This document shows positions 38,401 through 47,900 of a stretch of DNA of 64,000 bases, one piece after another. Each line of letters opens with the position of its first letter. Positions within the stretch are counted from its first letter, which is position 1. Source of the DNA: Lumbricus rubellus (lineage: Eukaryota > Annelida > Clitellata > Crassiclitellata > Lumbricidae); NCBI GenBank assembly GCA_945859605.1, contig OX243816.1:40289325-40353324 (forward strand), in the 5' to 3' direction. The notes beneath the pieces are model-generated. The model saw only the letters and a program-made list of their open reading frames with translations. It searched no databases and was not told the origin of the DNA. The position numbers and the translations under genes are program-made.

Positions 38401-40331
38401 AGTTGAGTAAGAAATAATCCTCATGTCACAGGAATTATTGTATTGTATTGTATTTAGGCTATACACTTAGGCCCTATATGACGCCTATCTCAGACTGACA
38501 ATTCAGAGACGCTCTCAGCACGAAAAACTACGGAGGAAAGTAAATGTTTTTAAAGAACGAGAGACTGATAAGGAAAAACGAGCAAATAGTTTTGCCCGTA
38601 TAGCGAATTCATCCACGCACACGAGTTGGCAGGACCTGGTAACGAGCGTGTTTACAACATAATCAGCAAGAAAGAAATGGTGTGTAAATACGAGTAGTCA
38701 ATTTAAAGCATGAGACAGTAAATATGGGCCTATGCTTATTCACGAGGTCTCCGTCGCAGGTTCGTAATTTTTTATTATCAGAGGAGAAGGTCCAGTGCGC
38801 GTTCTATCCATCAATGGCATCCCTGCGGCTCTCCGTTCTCTTCCTCGTGACTCTGCTGGCTCTTTCTACCGTCCTCTGAAGACCTTTGTTTTTGACCAGA
38901 CCTGGGTTGGGAGCGCCTCTGCGTAGTGATCTTGAAGGGGCGCTATATCAATTTATGTGATTGATTGATTGATCCATAAATTCCTAACATTGATCCGCTT
39001 ATTATATCTTCAGACTGTGTGTGTAAACGAATTAAGAAATTTGACTTTTTACAAATACAACGGAACACAGGTAATCGAAGTGTAAGTAATTTGCCTCTCG
39101 AGGGGGGGCCTTCCTTTCGTTTCACCCGCTAGTCAGTTTAATCATTTTAATGATTGACTTGATGGGGCGACATTCATTCCGAGTATTTATATAGCGCCTC
39201 TTCAAGAAATCTACCGAGAGGCGCTCTTTGCGCTAACTAGCCGAAGTGATGTTAAGTGTCATAGCAACAAGAAATTTTCATCAATTAGCAAAATAAGTCA
39301 CAGTGAGCCGGAAACAGTCATCAGTGGCGATCCCTCGCAGAAACGTAGAATCATCCAACGGAATCCCGTCGACAGCCTCCAGATGATCTGAATGTTCATG
39401 GCTCTGGTTCATAGAATTTAGCAAGCAGAATGGACGGGATTGTCAAAAGAGGAATTGTTGAGAGCAACCGAAGACAGGAGAGAATGGAGAAGAATTGTCC
39501 AAAATGCAACCAACCCTCGTATCGAGGAAGGTTGAAGGCAAGGCAAGGCAAGCAGATAACTCGAAAGCATCGAATGATCCTTGCCGTCAGGGGCTGTCCA
39601 TATATTACGTTTGCATAGATGGGCAGGGGTCGCGGGGGGTGATCAGATTTAGGCGATTTTCCGCACGGGTACCTAGGCCACGGCGGGGGAGGTTCTCAAC
39701 AAAATATGCGTACCGGTAGGCAAAATAAATGTCTAATTATATTATGAGGTCCTCGTTAACCTGTTTATAACTCCATAGTCGTAATGGCAACGTAATGGGG
39801 ACAAAATTGTTGATAAAAGTGTTTTATATTGGTTATAGTGCCTAATTTATGTAAAACAACTTTCAGATGTGCAATCGGATACCATAAGCAAACAATCTGC
39901 TTGCTAACTTATTAAGATGTGATATATCCAACTTTGTGGATAACGACTCAGTCTGGCTAAACATCAATAGTATATATATTATTGAATTTACTTAGACCTA
40001 CTCATTAGCTGCATTTCATTTTCGTGTCAAGATCTGTTAAGGTTTAAATATTCCAAGGTCCGAGTCTCCGAGGTAAACGTGCACATGTACAGGGTGGGCC
40101 ATAAAAGTATCCCCCTTGAGGTTTTTATGGCCCACCCTGTGTTGAGTGTTGAAGAGGTGCTGGTTGTGTTGTAGATTGCCTGACGCAGGGAACGACTTCC
40201 TGGAAAGTCAAGGAATTTTACCGACATCAGAATGGGACAGCTGGAAGGGATTTGCAGCACTAGCGGTCCTTTGGGTCGTTTTCAACCTAGCAGCTTACAT
40301 CCAACTTCTACGAATTAAGAAGCTCAAGTGA
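20456..40331 (+). CDS. ABCG2-like half-transporter, gene C (complete)
   Basis: Coding exons: 20456-20646, 21972-22031, 23116-23230, 23563-23712, 24463-24620, 24875-25026, 28721-28804, 29737-29818, 30727-30838, 31258-31323, 32364-32449, 33381-33470, 34353-34477, 35031-35179, 35879-35968, 39014-39081, 40175-40331. All borders are GT-AG, phases agree and the sum is 1935 nt (644 residues plus stop). Layout: ABC ATPase with Walker [10 protein letters not shown] (near residue 78), Q-loop GYVIQDD (about 122), signature VSGGERRR (about 180), Walker [10 protein letters not shown] (about 201), H-loop TVHQPRY (about 237); then the six-helix G-type membrane domain with [10 protein letters not shown] and a C-terminal LLRIKKLK. 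The external loop has NLT and NGT glycosylation sites. I chose the ATG at 20456 because [12 protein letters not shown] aligns with [12 protein letters not shown] of gene A; an in-frame ATG at 20423 is possible. Export of amphipathic compounds is inferred from family. Confidence 0.93.
20882..21140. repeat. (TCATCG)n / (ACC)n microsatellites
   Basis: CATCGT-type hexamers at 20882-20990 are followed by a long CCA/ACC run to about 21133, in gene C intron 1. Translations of this region give only homopolymer ORFs. Confidence 0.95.
22826..22885. repeat. (AAT)n microsatellite
   Basis: About 17 AAT units flow into ATTATTATT. It lies in gene C intron 2. Confidence 0.95.
25338..25512 (+). mobile_element. 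tRNA-derived SINE, full length
   Basis: The head GGGCGCGGTGGTGTAGTGGG (A-box type) is followed by GCAGGTTCGATTCCACC (B box) about 45 bp later, then a body (CGCGTAATTGCTCAGCGCTT, AGTGTCCGCTCTGTAGTCGG) and the 3' tail CTCTGAGTAGGGAGCTTGAA then GGGGCGCTATAACAA. It is inside gene C intron 6. The same family occurs reversed at 41700-41892. Confidence 0.8.
25535..27622. mobile_element. 2.1-kb non-autonomous DNA transposon, 32-bp TIRs
   Basis: The left end CGACTGTATAGAGGACAAAT continues GGGTTATGTCCA; the right end is its exact complement. ACAT flanks both sides (25531-25534, 27623-27626), a candidate 4-bp target duplication. Subterminal GAGCACAAAGGTC(T/G)TATGT motifs recur inside (25715, 27372). 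There is no transposase ORF. An older MITE relative of 28131-28384 is nested at about 26070-26330. Superfamily not identified. Confidence 0.75.
26430..26495 (-). mobile_element. LINE/SINE 3' tail fragment
   Basis: AAAGCGCCTCTACTCTAGGG ... TTCAGAGGCGCCCCCAGTGC is the reverse complement of the family tail. It is nested in the 2.1-kb element. Confidence 0.5.
27733..27990. repeat. (TGTCTC)n, (TC)n and (TATC)n microsatellite block
   Basis: Three adjoining simple repeats: hexamer 27735-27785, dinucleotide to about 27870, tetranucleotide to about 27975. It lies in gene C intron 6. The two ~100-residue ORFs over it are artefacts of repeats. Confidence 0.95.
28131..28384. mobile_element. hAT-like MITE, TGGCGTAG ends
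   Basis: Starts AAGTGGCGTAGCCAGGAATT and ends CTACGCCACTG. TCTACAAC (28123-28130) and TCTACAAT (28385-28392) form an 8-bp target duplication with one mismatch, as in hAT elements. The body is AT-rich with no ORF. Confidence 0.75.
28455..28655 (+). mobile_element. LINE 3'-end fragment
   Basis: Encodes [17 protein letters not shown] then SALKTVLF...GSASE stop, the LINE ORF2 C-terminal pattern, followed by GAAGAGGCGCTATATAAATG and (GAAT)n. It ends about 65 bp before gene C exon 7. Confidence 0.75.
29450..29570 (+). mobile_element. LINE 3'-end fragment
   Basis: CTCTGCTCTAAAGACAGTTC then GGGAGCGCTTCTGAGTAG and GAAGAGGCGTTATATAAATG match the 28455-28655 copy. It lies in gene C intron 7. Confidence 0.7.
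31555..31630 (+). mobile_element. LINE/SINE 3' tail fragment
   Basis: GGGAGCGCCTCTGATTGG ... GAGACGCTATATAAATT is the shared tail. It lies in gene C intron 10. Confidence 0.5.
32945..33065 (+). mobile_element. LINE 3'-end fragment
   Basis: TTTTAATCGACTAAAAACTACTTTC then GGGAGCGCCTCTGTGTAG and AAGCGCTGCGGAAATGATGG match the family tail at a distance. Confidence 0.5.
34482..34520. repeat. (TG)n microsatellite at a splice donor
   Basis: The run starts within the intron 4 nt after the exon 13 donor of gene C (34477|34478, GTAAGTGTGTG). Confidence 0.9.
35215..35455. repeat. (CTA/CTG)n trinucleotide block
   Basis: Long interleaved CTACTG, CTACCG and CTA runs begin about 35 bp after the exon 14 donor of gene C (35179). 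The poly-Ser and poly-Thr ORFs here are shadows of the repeat. Confidence 0.95.
36057..36426. mobile_element. hAT-like MITE, CATGGGCACCCGC ends
   Basis: Inverted ends CATGGGCACCCGCA and TGCGGGCGCCCATG. The flanks CCTATTAG (36049-36056) and CCTACTAG (36427-36434) form an 8-bp target duplication with one mismatch. No ORF. Confidence 0.8.
36580..37660. mobile_element. hAT-like non-autonomous element, 1.08 kb
   Basis: Inverted ends CATGGGCGTAACTTTC and GAAAGTTACGCCTATG, flanked by a perfect 8-bp duplication GTTGAGTC (36572-36579, 37661-37668). Subterminal AAGTGGTGGTGACT is also inverted at the right. A motif AGCATTGGGACAA recurs inside (36802, 37029). No transposase. Confidence 0.85.
38790..38975 (+). 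mobile_element. LINE 3'-end fragment
   Basis: Encodes [18 protein letters not shown] then [17 protein letters not shown] stop, plus tail GAAGGGGCGCTATATCAAT and (TGAT)n. It ends about 40 bp before gene C exon 16. Confidence 0.7.
39180..39235 (-). mobile_element. LINE/SINE 3' tail fragment
   Basis: ATTTATATAGCGCCTCTTCA then GAGAGGCGCTC is the reversed family tail, in gene C intron 16. Confidence 0.5.
40090..40139. mobile_element. 50-bp minimal CAGGGTGGGCC palindrome (copy 3)
   Basis: CAGGGTGGGCCATAAAA meets TTTTTATGGCCCACCCTG across a ~15-bp loop. It is flanked by TA on the left and TG on the right. Its ends equal those of 11589-12764 with no interior. It lies 35 bp upstream of the acceptor of gene C's terminal exon (40175). 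Confidence 0.8.
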
Positions 40332-41699
40332 TTTTCATAAACCTCGATTTACGCAAACGTTTAACATTTCCAAATGAATCACTGAAAATTCAGCTTAAGT
40401 TCAGCATTGATAGTCGGAACAATAATTAATAGGCCTTATAAGCTCACGTAATTTATTCATAGCTATAGTCCATAAGGTAAAAGTAGTAGTAGCTCTAAAA
40501 TTAGTTGCATAGCCTCCATAGACTAATATATAGTGCAGTTGTCATAATATTATTGCAGTCATTTGAACAGATCTTAGTCGGGGTTCCGCCCTCGTCTCTT
40601 TCCTACTTGATGAGCTTCCTGACCGAATCATCCCTAGGGCAGACAACCTAATTAGGAAATCGTTTTTGACAAGAATGCCTTATCATATTTGAATGTAATG
40701 CCATATAAACCAAAGTGCAGCATAAATTGTTGGTCATTAAAAGAACACAATTTTTATTTTAAAGAAAAATTTATATTGGATTTTGGACCTAGGATTTTGT
40801 GATATTTGAAAACATTTTGACATTGGTTGGTTATAGAAATTATGTACATGTAGGCCTACGTTTGTTTATAATAGGTCTGTACACCAAAATGTGGATAGCA
40901 ATTGGTATATTAAAGAATATTCTTATCTTATCTTATCTTCCTACTTCCTCTGGGTTGTCACACGCTGAGAGCGCAACATATTATCTGAAAGGCCTATTAT
41001 AGGAAGACGCGCATTATCCATGTAGGCGTACATGCACGACATTGCACGTCCACAGATATGTTGCGATGCAATTAATAATGACCAATAGGTCTACACAGTA
41101 CTATCACACCGAGTTGTTCGTTATGTTATTTCGGATTCAAATAGACGAATAGCTTTAATTTTGAATTTAAAAGAATGATGTGGCATCACGTACAAAATGA
41201 AGATAGGCGTATACCCTAATGATACACAGATATTATAGTCTACAAAGTATGAAAGAATTATATTGAACGCTTGCAACTTAAACTCTTCTTTATTATGTTG
41301 ACGAGAAAAATTCCTCCAGTCGATATTAATTAGCCATAATTATTTTCAGAATATTAAGCTGAGTGTCATGTGCGAACTGCTTTATAGTTTAGACGCAAGC
41401 AAAACTAGGTTCAATGAAACCCAAAGACGATGTTCGTGCCGTGCCGAGAATAAATTTAAAATCTTGACTTTGCTTAATTGCTTAGAGCTAAACAGCGAAA
41501 TAAAATTCTACCTATCTTTAAACTTAGCGGCTTGTAGGATGCAGTGCATGTGACGTTCTCAGTGGACAATTAATCAGTTTTGAAAGTGGTTTGAATCAGT
41601 TTCTGATTTCGTAAGCGTCTCTCGCACGGAAACATTAACCAACAGGCGCCAGATGAAAATCACATTCAGCAGCCATTGGCAATTTGCTACAGCACCCCT
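40332..41699. other. intergenic spacer
   Basis: Spacer between the stop of gene C and the SINE at 41700. AT-rich; I see no exon or mobile element that I can support. Confidence 0.5.
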
Positions 41700-41892
41700 T
41701 TAAGATGCCTACTCAGGGGCACTCCCGACTACAGCGCGGACACTGAATCGGAATTTCACGCGGGTGTGCATGAGCAATAATTGCGAGTGAAGGAATTGCA
41801 CAGGGTCACTATACGCGTCGGTTTCAGGTGGATACGAACCAGCAACCTTCCGACTCAAAAGCACCGAACATACCCCTACGCCACCGCGCTCC
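41700..41892 (-). mobile_element. tRNA-derived SINE, full length
   Basis: Reverse orientation copy of 25338-25512: tail first (GATGCCTACTCAGGGGCACT), then body, then the tRNA-like head (GGATACGAACCAGCAACCTT is the complement of the B box, TACGCCACCGCGCTCC that of the 5' end). It lies about 95 bp beyond the stop of the fibrinogen-domain gene. Confidence 0.8.
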
Positions 41893-41987
41893 ACACAAGT
41901 GGTTGCAGGTGGAGATAGAGGGAATTAGCATGGCAGAAAGTGAGTATGCACTGACTATCCCCAGGATATGGACTGATCATAAAGTCT

Positions 41988-44900
41988 CTATACCTTCCGA
42001 ATCATCATGCGACTCATTTGCACCGCGGTTTTAGTTGCACCTATATAATACTCGAAGAAATTCGAATTCAGATCAACCGTGTTGATCAGTCCATTCAGAT
42101 CAACGTAGCAACATGCGTTGAACCACCAACCGCTTTTAAACATGTCAGCACAAAATCTGCTCGCATCCTTATCGTTGTCGACATCGGGAGTGCTGAACTG
42201 CATTCCGTTGTGCACTTTACTGGGATTCGCCGCCATCATACTATTGTTAGCATCGCCGGAATAGCCATTGATGTGCAGAGTGTAATTGTTTGCTTCGGCA
42301 TCGATCACAAAGGAACTGTACTCAGCGGATCGCCACTGTCGAAGCGTCGGATAGTAGATTTCGATTCTGAGCTTATACTGACTTGAGGTCGTCAGTTGGT
42401 GCATCCTTTCCAGACCCATCCAGTAATTGAAGTTGTAGGTCCCGAATCCGTTTCTGTATTCGGACCAGTTGCGTGCGAAATTAGTTGAGTTATCGATTCT
42501 TTGTTGTACGACGATCCAGTTGTCCACCGAAGTGACTTGAGTCTTGTTGAATGTCGGAATTGTTATGTTGATGGTGACATTCTGAGCAAGGTAGTCTGAA
42601 AAAGCAATTCACGTTCTTCTGACGTTGCACGCAATTTTCGTGCTAAGAAAACTAAATGATCTTTGCGATGAAAGTTTACTAAAAATGACAGGGTTAGTGA
42701 CGATTAGGCTTATCGTAACAGTGTTCTGTGATTTTTTTATTTAGCGTTGTTGTAGTCATTTTAGTTTCAATTACACAACAGAACATACATGTAATATGGG
42801 TTGAAGATTTTGTTCAAGGTCCCTAAATAATTAGGCATGCAAGGACTCGTTTTCATAAAGTTTCCTGCTGAATCTTTGCTGATCCCTCTAATCCAGTGGT
42901 TCCCAACCTTGTTTGACTTTAGGGCCACTTTTTCTAAGTTGGAGGATAAGTTGGAGGGCCATTTTTTCGAAGTTGAAGGACAATTAGGAGGCCACAATGC
43001 AAAATTTAATTAACTAAAAGCTTATAAAATTGTTATAATTGATTCAAAATAGAATGCTTAATGTTATTTAGGCCTATGGACGTCAATATAATTAATTTGT
43101 AAAAGTAAATACGTTTGTGATCTGTCCTATCGAAATTGTCACTTTTTCAGATATTTTTGTTAATTCTTTGAGAGACGAGGGCCATTTTTTTAGACCTGGT
43201 GGGCCACTTTTGGCCCGCAGGCCACGGGTTGGGAACCGCTGCTCTAATCAATCTACTACGCACTGCTTCTTTTAAGTCTATGCTAAGTTACGTTTAGTGC
43301 GCAGTAAGATCAAGCGGGCAACATATTAGGCTAAAGCCACCCCAACGAAACATAATTATAGGGCCTATATTATGCTGGATAGCATTTTCATATGAACTGC
43401 ATTTTGCCACGCACATGGAACCACATGATTGCGTAGAGCATGCGAGATCATCTGGTCTTCACGTGGACTTCATTTGCCATTGCTCTATGGGTTGGTATAC
43501 AGACAGATGCTGAGAACAAAGAAAAAAATGTTGTTATTCGAATCAGCAGGCATTTGAGTTGACTTCGTCAACCCGAAGCATCTAGGTCATACATGTACAA
43601 TTTTTGAGCAATTACATTGTAGAACAAATCATATTTTGTGCAAAAGCACTAAAATATATGTGGTTTGAATGACGTTACCTCATATATTGAAATATTTGCA
43701 CACGAATATCATTGTACCCTATACTTACAATTTGGGGCTCCTAGGGGGACCCCTAAAAATTATTTTGAAAATTCCAAAAAATTACACACATATTATCATC
43801 TCCATAGGAAACTTTTTGACTGGTGTGACCTAGGAATTTCAAGAAAAATGTTTTGGTGGGACACCCCAATGTATACATATAACTCCGCCACTGCTCGTAC
43901 TCTGGCAGTGCCAGTCTCAAGGCTGGTGAAAAGCGGAGGGTGACACTAACCATTATTTTGTTGTTATGACAGTGTCATTAAACAGCAACGAGCAAGGCCA
44001 TAATTATTACGATCCCAGATTAAATTATTTAACCGAGTATAGGGCCTACACGCTATGGCTCCCTACCGTTGAGAGTGTATGAAGCCCATTCTTAATTCTT
44101 TTAACGAATCCTATCAAAAGGATTTTGAATCATGCATAAAACATGACGCTGCTTTTGAATTAAATCCAATTCATTACCAACGGTCAAACCATGCATTGCT
44201 ACCGCGGCCGTCATTCGCGATTCAACCTCCAAAGTAATTGGTCTATGCTTGAAACCGATGCGCGAGTTTTACATTGTTTTCCAACTCGACCACTTCCCAC
44301 AGGAAGACTAGACTGGATGATGCATGCCATTTGTGGCTCCTTGAATGATATTCTATTGTCTGCTGCTCTTGAGCCTTGGTCGCTGCGATGGCAAACGAAC
44401 GGTTCTCATCGACATGCGGGATTAATTATTTCATCGTGAGGTCATGACAATGTCACAGACATTCGACAGAGTATAGACAGTGCGCCGAAAAGACATAAAA
44501 TATGCAGCATAAACCTGCTAAACCTGTCTGGTTGAAATTAGAATTAGGCTACAACAAAATAATAATTAGCCTACGTCAGCTCGTAGCTTCCCGAGCAGAG
44601 CAGTTAAACCATACCGGAATATCGCAAAACAATGGCATATGGGGCCTACGTGATTAAAATATTTATTATCCCCTTTATTTTGTGCAGTTTGGTTGCTGAA
44701 CAGAGGAGCAGGTATTGCTGCTTATAAAATATGCACGTGACAATGTTGCTGCCTGACATTTCGCTGTCTCTCGTGAAGCGATCACTGTAGCACACTGCAC
44801 AGTCTACCGTAAGAACCTTGAGTGAGCATTCCCGCACAGCTAGAGCCTATTATTATAGGCTTATTCTCTGTGAGGACAAAATAATTTATTAATAGCCGCC

Positions 44901-47900
44901 TGTCTGTCAGCGCATAAAGGTGCTGCATAGGCTGCATATCTAATTTATTTTGAGCGAGTCATTCCTTTTGTAGCGCTATTACAATGACAAAAACGTCAAT
45001 CGATGATTGGTTGCTTACGGTTGAATCGCAATGATGACACACAGTCTCTAGGCAGATATCCAATGGAACCGTAAGTCAGGTTACCCTGGGTTTGCAATTT
45101 GAAACCACGGAGTCTCAAGCTTAGATCAGAATGAAATTGAGAAATCGACAGGAAATCTTAAACGTGCTGGGAATTCCTAAGATTCTGACCAGCCACCGAA
45201 AATTCCCAATCGTAGCCTACTCCGGTGTCCGATAGAGCAGGAGTCATTTTTATGGAATAAGTTACCTATTTTAGTCTCCGTAATGAACTTCTTTGTCTTT
45301 CTTTGCCCCTTTTCCGCAAGCGTTTGAAAACAAAACCATTCTCTTTGATTATGGTTTGGTGTCAGGTCGGGAGCGCCTCTGAGGAGCTCTCTTGAAGTGG
45401 CGCTATATAAATGTTCGATTACAATTACAATTACAATTTTTGTCCATTGATCTACTACAGAGCGCCTTAGTAGCCCCCTTGAAGAGGCGCTATAAAAATG
45501 CATATAGTGAATGAATATAATGAATGATTATAAATTATATATTGAATGAATGAATGAATGAATGAGTATCATTTTTACTTGGCACGGTCATGGAACACAC
45601 CGTAGATAGAGCATAGAGATAGTTGGCGGATAGAAGTGCCGATCTCTGCTAGCTTAAGGCCTATTATAATCCTGCTGTTAGTTTTATGTGAGGGACCCAT
45701 GTGAAGCCGTGTGTTACGGCGCCATATAAATTGTCATTGTTATTATAATTTATTAGATATAATCGGTTAGTTAAACAATGTCAATGTAGTATACTTTGTA
45801 CACTGCAATGAACATTGTGAATTAGCTTCTTTACAAAATGAGAAGGGCGGCAGTGCAAAGAATGCAATACAGGCGTAATATAGATCCTAATAGTAGCCTA
45901 TTTAGGGAGGTTTAGATGTCTATGCTATGGTTATAGCTATAGGGTGTTAAACTATTCAGACGCCAAGAAAACGGGTGCTAGGCCTAAGTCGCAAACACAT
46001 GTAAGACGTAAAACACTGCCAGTCATTTTGGTCAATCAGTGGTCATAAATAATCATTAATGGGTTAGTGAAAGCACATGTGAACATTACACAGGCGTAAT
46101 GCTACCTAGACGAATTATATATTATACTTTTTGATGTCTTAAAAACAGTAGCACTCAGTGGCGACGATGACAGCGCAGCGTCATGCGGTCATAGACAATG
46201 CGAAACCTTCGTAATGTCATTCGAATGATTTGGCAACTAATTATCATTGTGTTTAACGCAATTCGACGATGTTTTCAGCCACAAAACCAGACGCATTTGT
46301 CCGCTACCCGGCGCCACTGACACAATTTGCAAATGTGCAAAATTGATCTCCTAAATGACAAAATATTTTTCTGACGACGGCAACAGCCATTGTTATTTCC
46401 TACCGTTAAACTATGGAATATGGATGCATCCAATTTAATAATAGGACTACCACGCAGGATCGAATGAGTTGTAATAGATAGGCTAGGCTACACATGCGAT
46501 GATCCGATACATTAGCTAAAAGCAGTGACCGTACTGTACGGAAAAGAGATCTTAATCTACTAAAGGGAGATATAAATAAAATTAAGCAAAATAGGTACAA
46601 ATAGGTAATGCAAAATTTATATGCGCAGACCGTATTAGTTATTTCGCAATAATTCAGTCTACGTGTTCTTGTTTACGACAAATGAATTACAAATCGATTG
46701 TAATAAAACTTTTTCTTCAGAAAATCATATAAAATTATAAATAGTTTCAAAATTCTTTGTCTTTGAAACGTTCTTGCAATTATCGATATAGGCTACAATC
46801 CTGCACATTCTGGACATCGTAATGACTTTCCACCAGGATTCTGACCTAACACCCAAAACCATACCAGCAACAGGGCTCGTTTGATATTGTGCCGATGGTA
46901 AACTGGTGTCAATGTTGAATATTTCTTGTGCAGATAATTATGTTTGAAAGATGTGTAATTAATATAATACCGAAGCTCATTAATCTACACTGACCTAGCT
47001 GAAACACTGGACATGTAATCCAGATTCTGTTTTCGGAAAAGCATCCAACATCGGTACTGTTGTTGGTTGTATTCTGCGTACAGTTGTAGTTCAGTTGACC
47101 GTTGTAAGTGAAAGGAAAGGAACAGCGTTTTGGTGGACTAGGCGCTGTGGAATTTAAGAAAAAGAACTTTCTAAATAATGCAATGTAGTGCAATGCAGCT
47201 AGTAATTTATGTAGCGCCGCACACATTCATGATCATTCAGCGGCTTTCCAACTGATAGAACCCCAAGAGAAATATAAAGAAAAAAAGTTCTTAAGGAGTG
47301 AGACAGAGAGACGACGAAGGCCAGACAGAGGGTGTACGGACCATTGCTCATAGGCTGATTGCTCATAGGCTTATTGCTCATATGACTCATTGCTCATAGG
47401 GTCTATTGCTCATAGGGTCTTTTGTTCATAGGTCTTTTTGCTCATATGGCTCATTGGTCATAGGGTGTATTGGTCATAATAAAAAAGGCTACAAGTTAAA
47501 TTAGTCGAATGAAGGTACAGAAAAGAAAACACTGATTGAAAATATAAACATTTACTAGGTCATGTAATTGTTCACATTTGAGAAAAAAGTTGAACTGTTC
47601 AAGTAAAAGTTTGATAACTGACCACTAGAGGTGAAATTGTTCAATTATAAAAAGTTACACTTTTTAACAAATAGATTGTTCACTAATTCACATATCAAAC
47701 AACAGGTTTGTTCATTGTCTTATATGTCCACTTCCACATAGTTGACTACTTAAAAGATAAGTCAGTTCACGCCTTCAAGTAGCCTATTTATCTTCACAAG
47801 TTTCTTCAGTGCCAGTGATTCTATTAGTCTACCAACGCTAATTGTCCCTAATTGATAAGCACAAACTAAGGCGTGAAGACGGTCACCCATATCGCCAATG

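Noticed and set aside
44191..44439. 82-residue ORF
   Set aside because: No recognisable motif or splice context.
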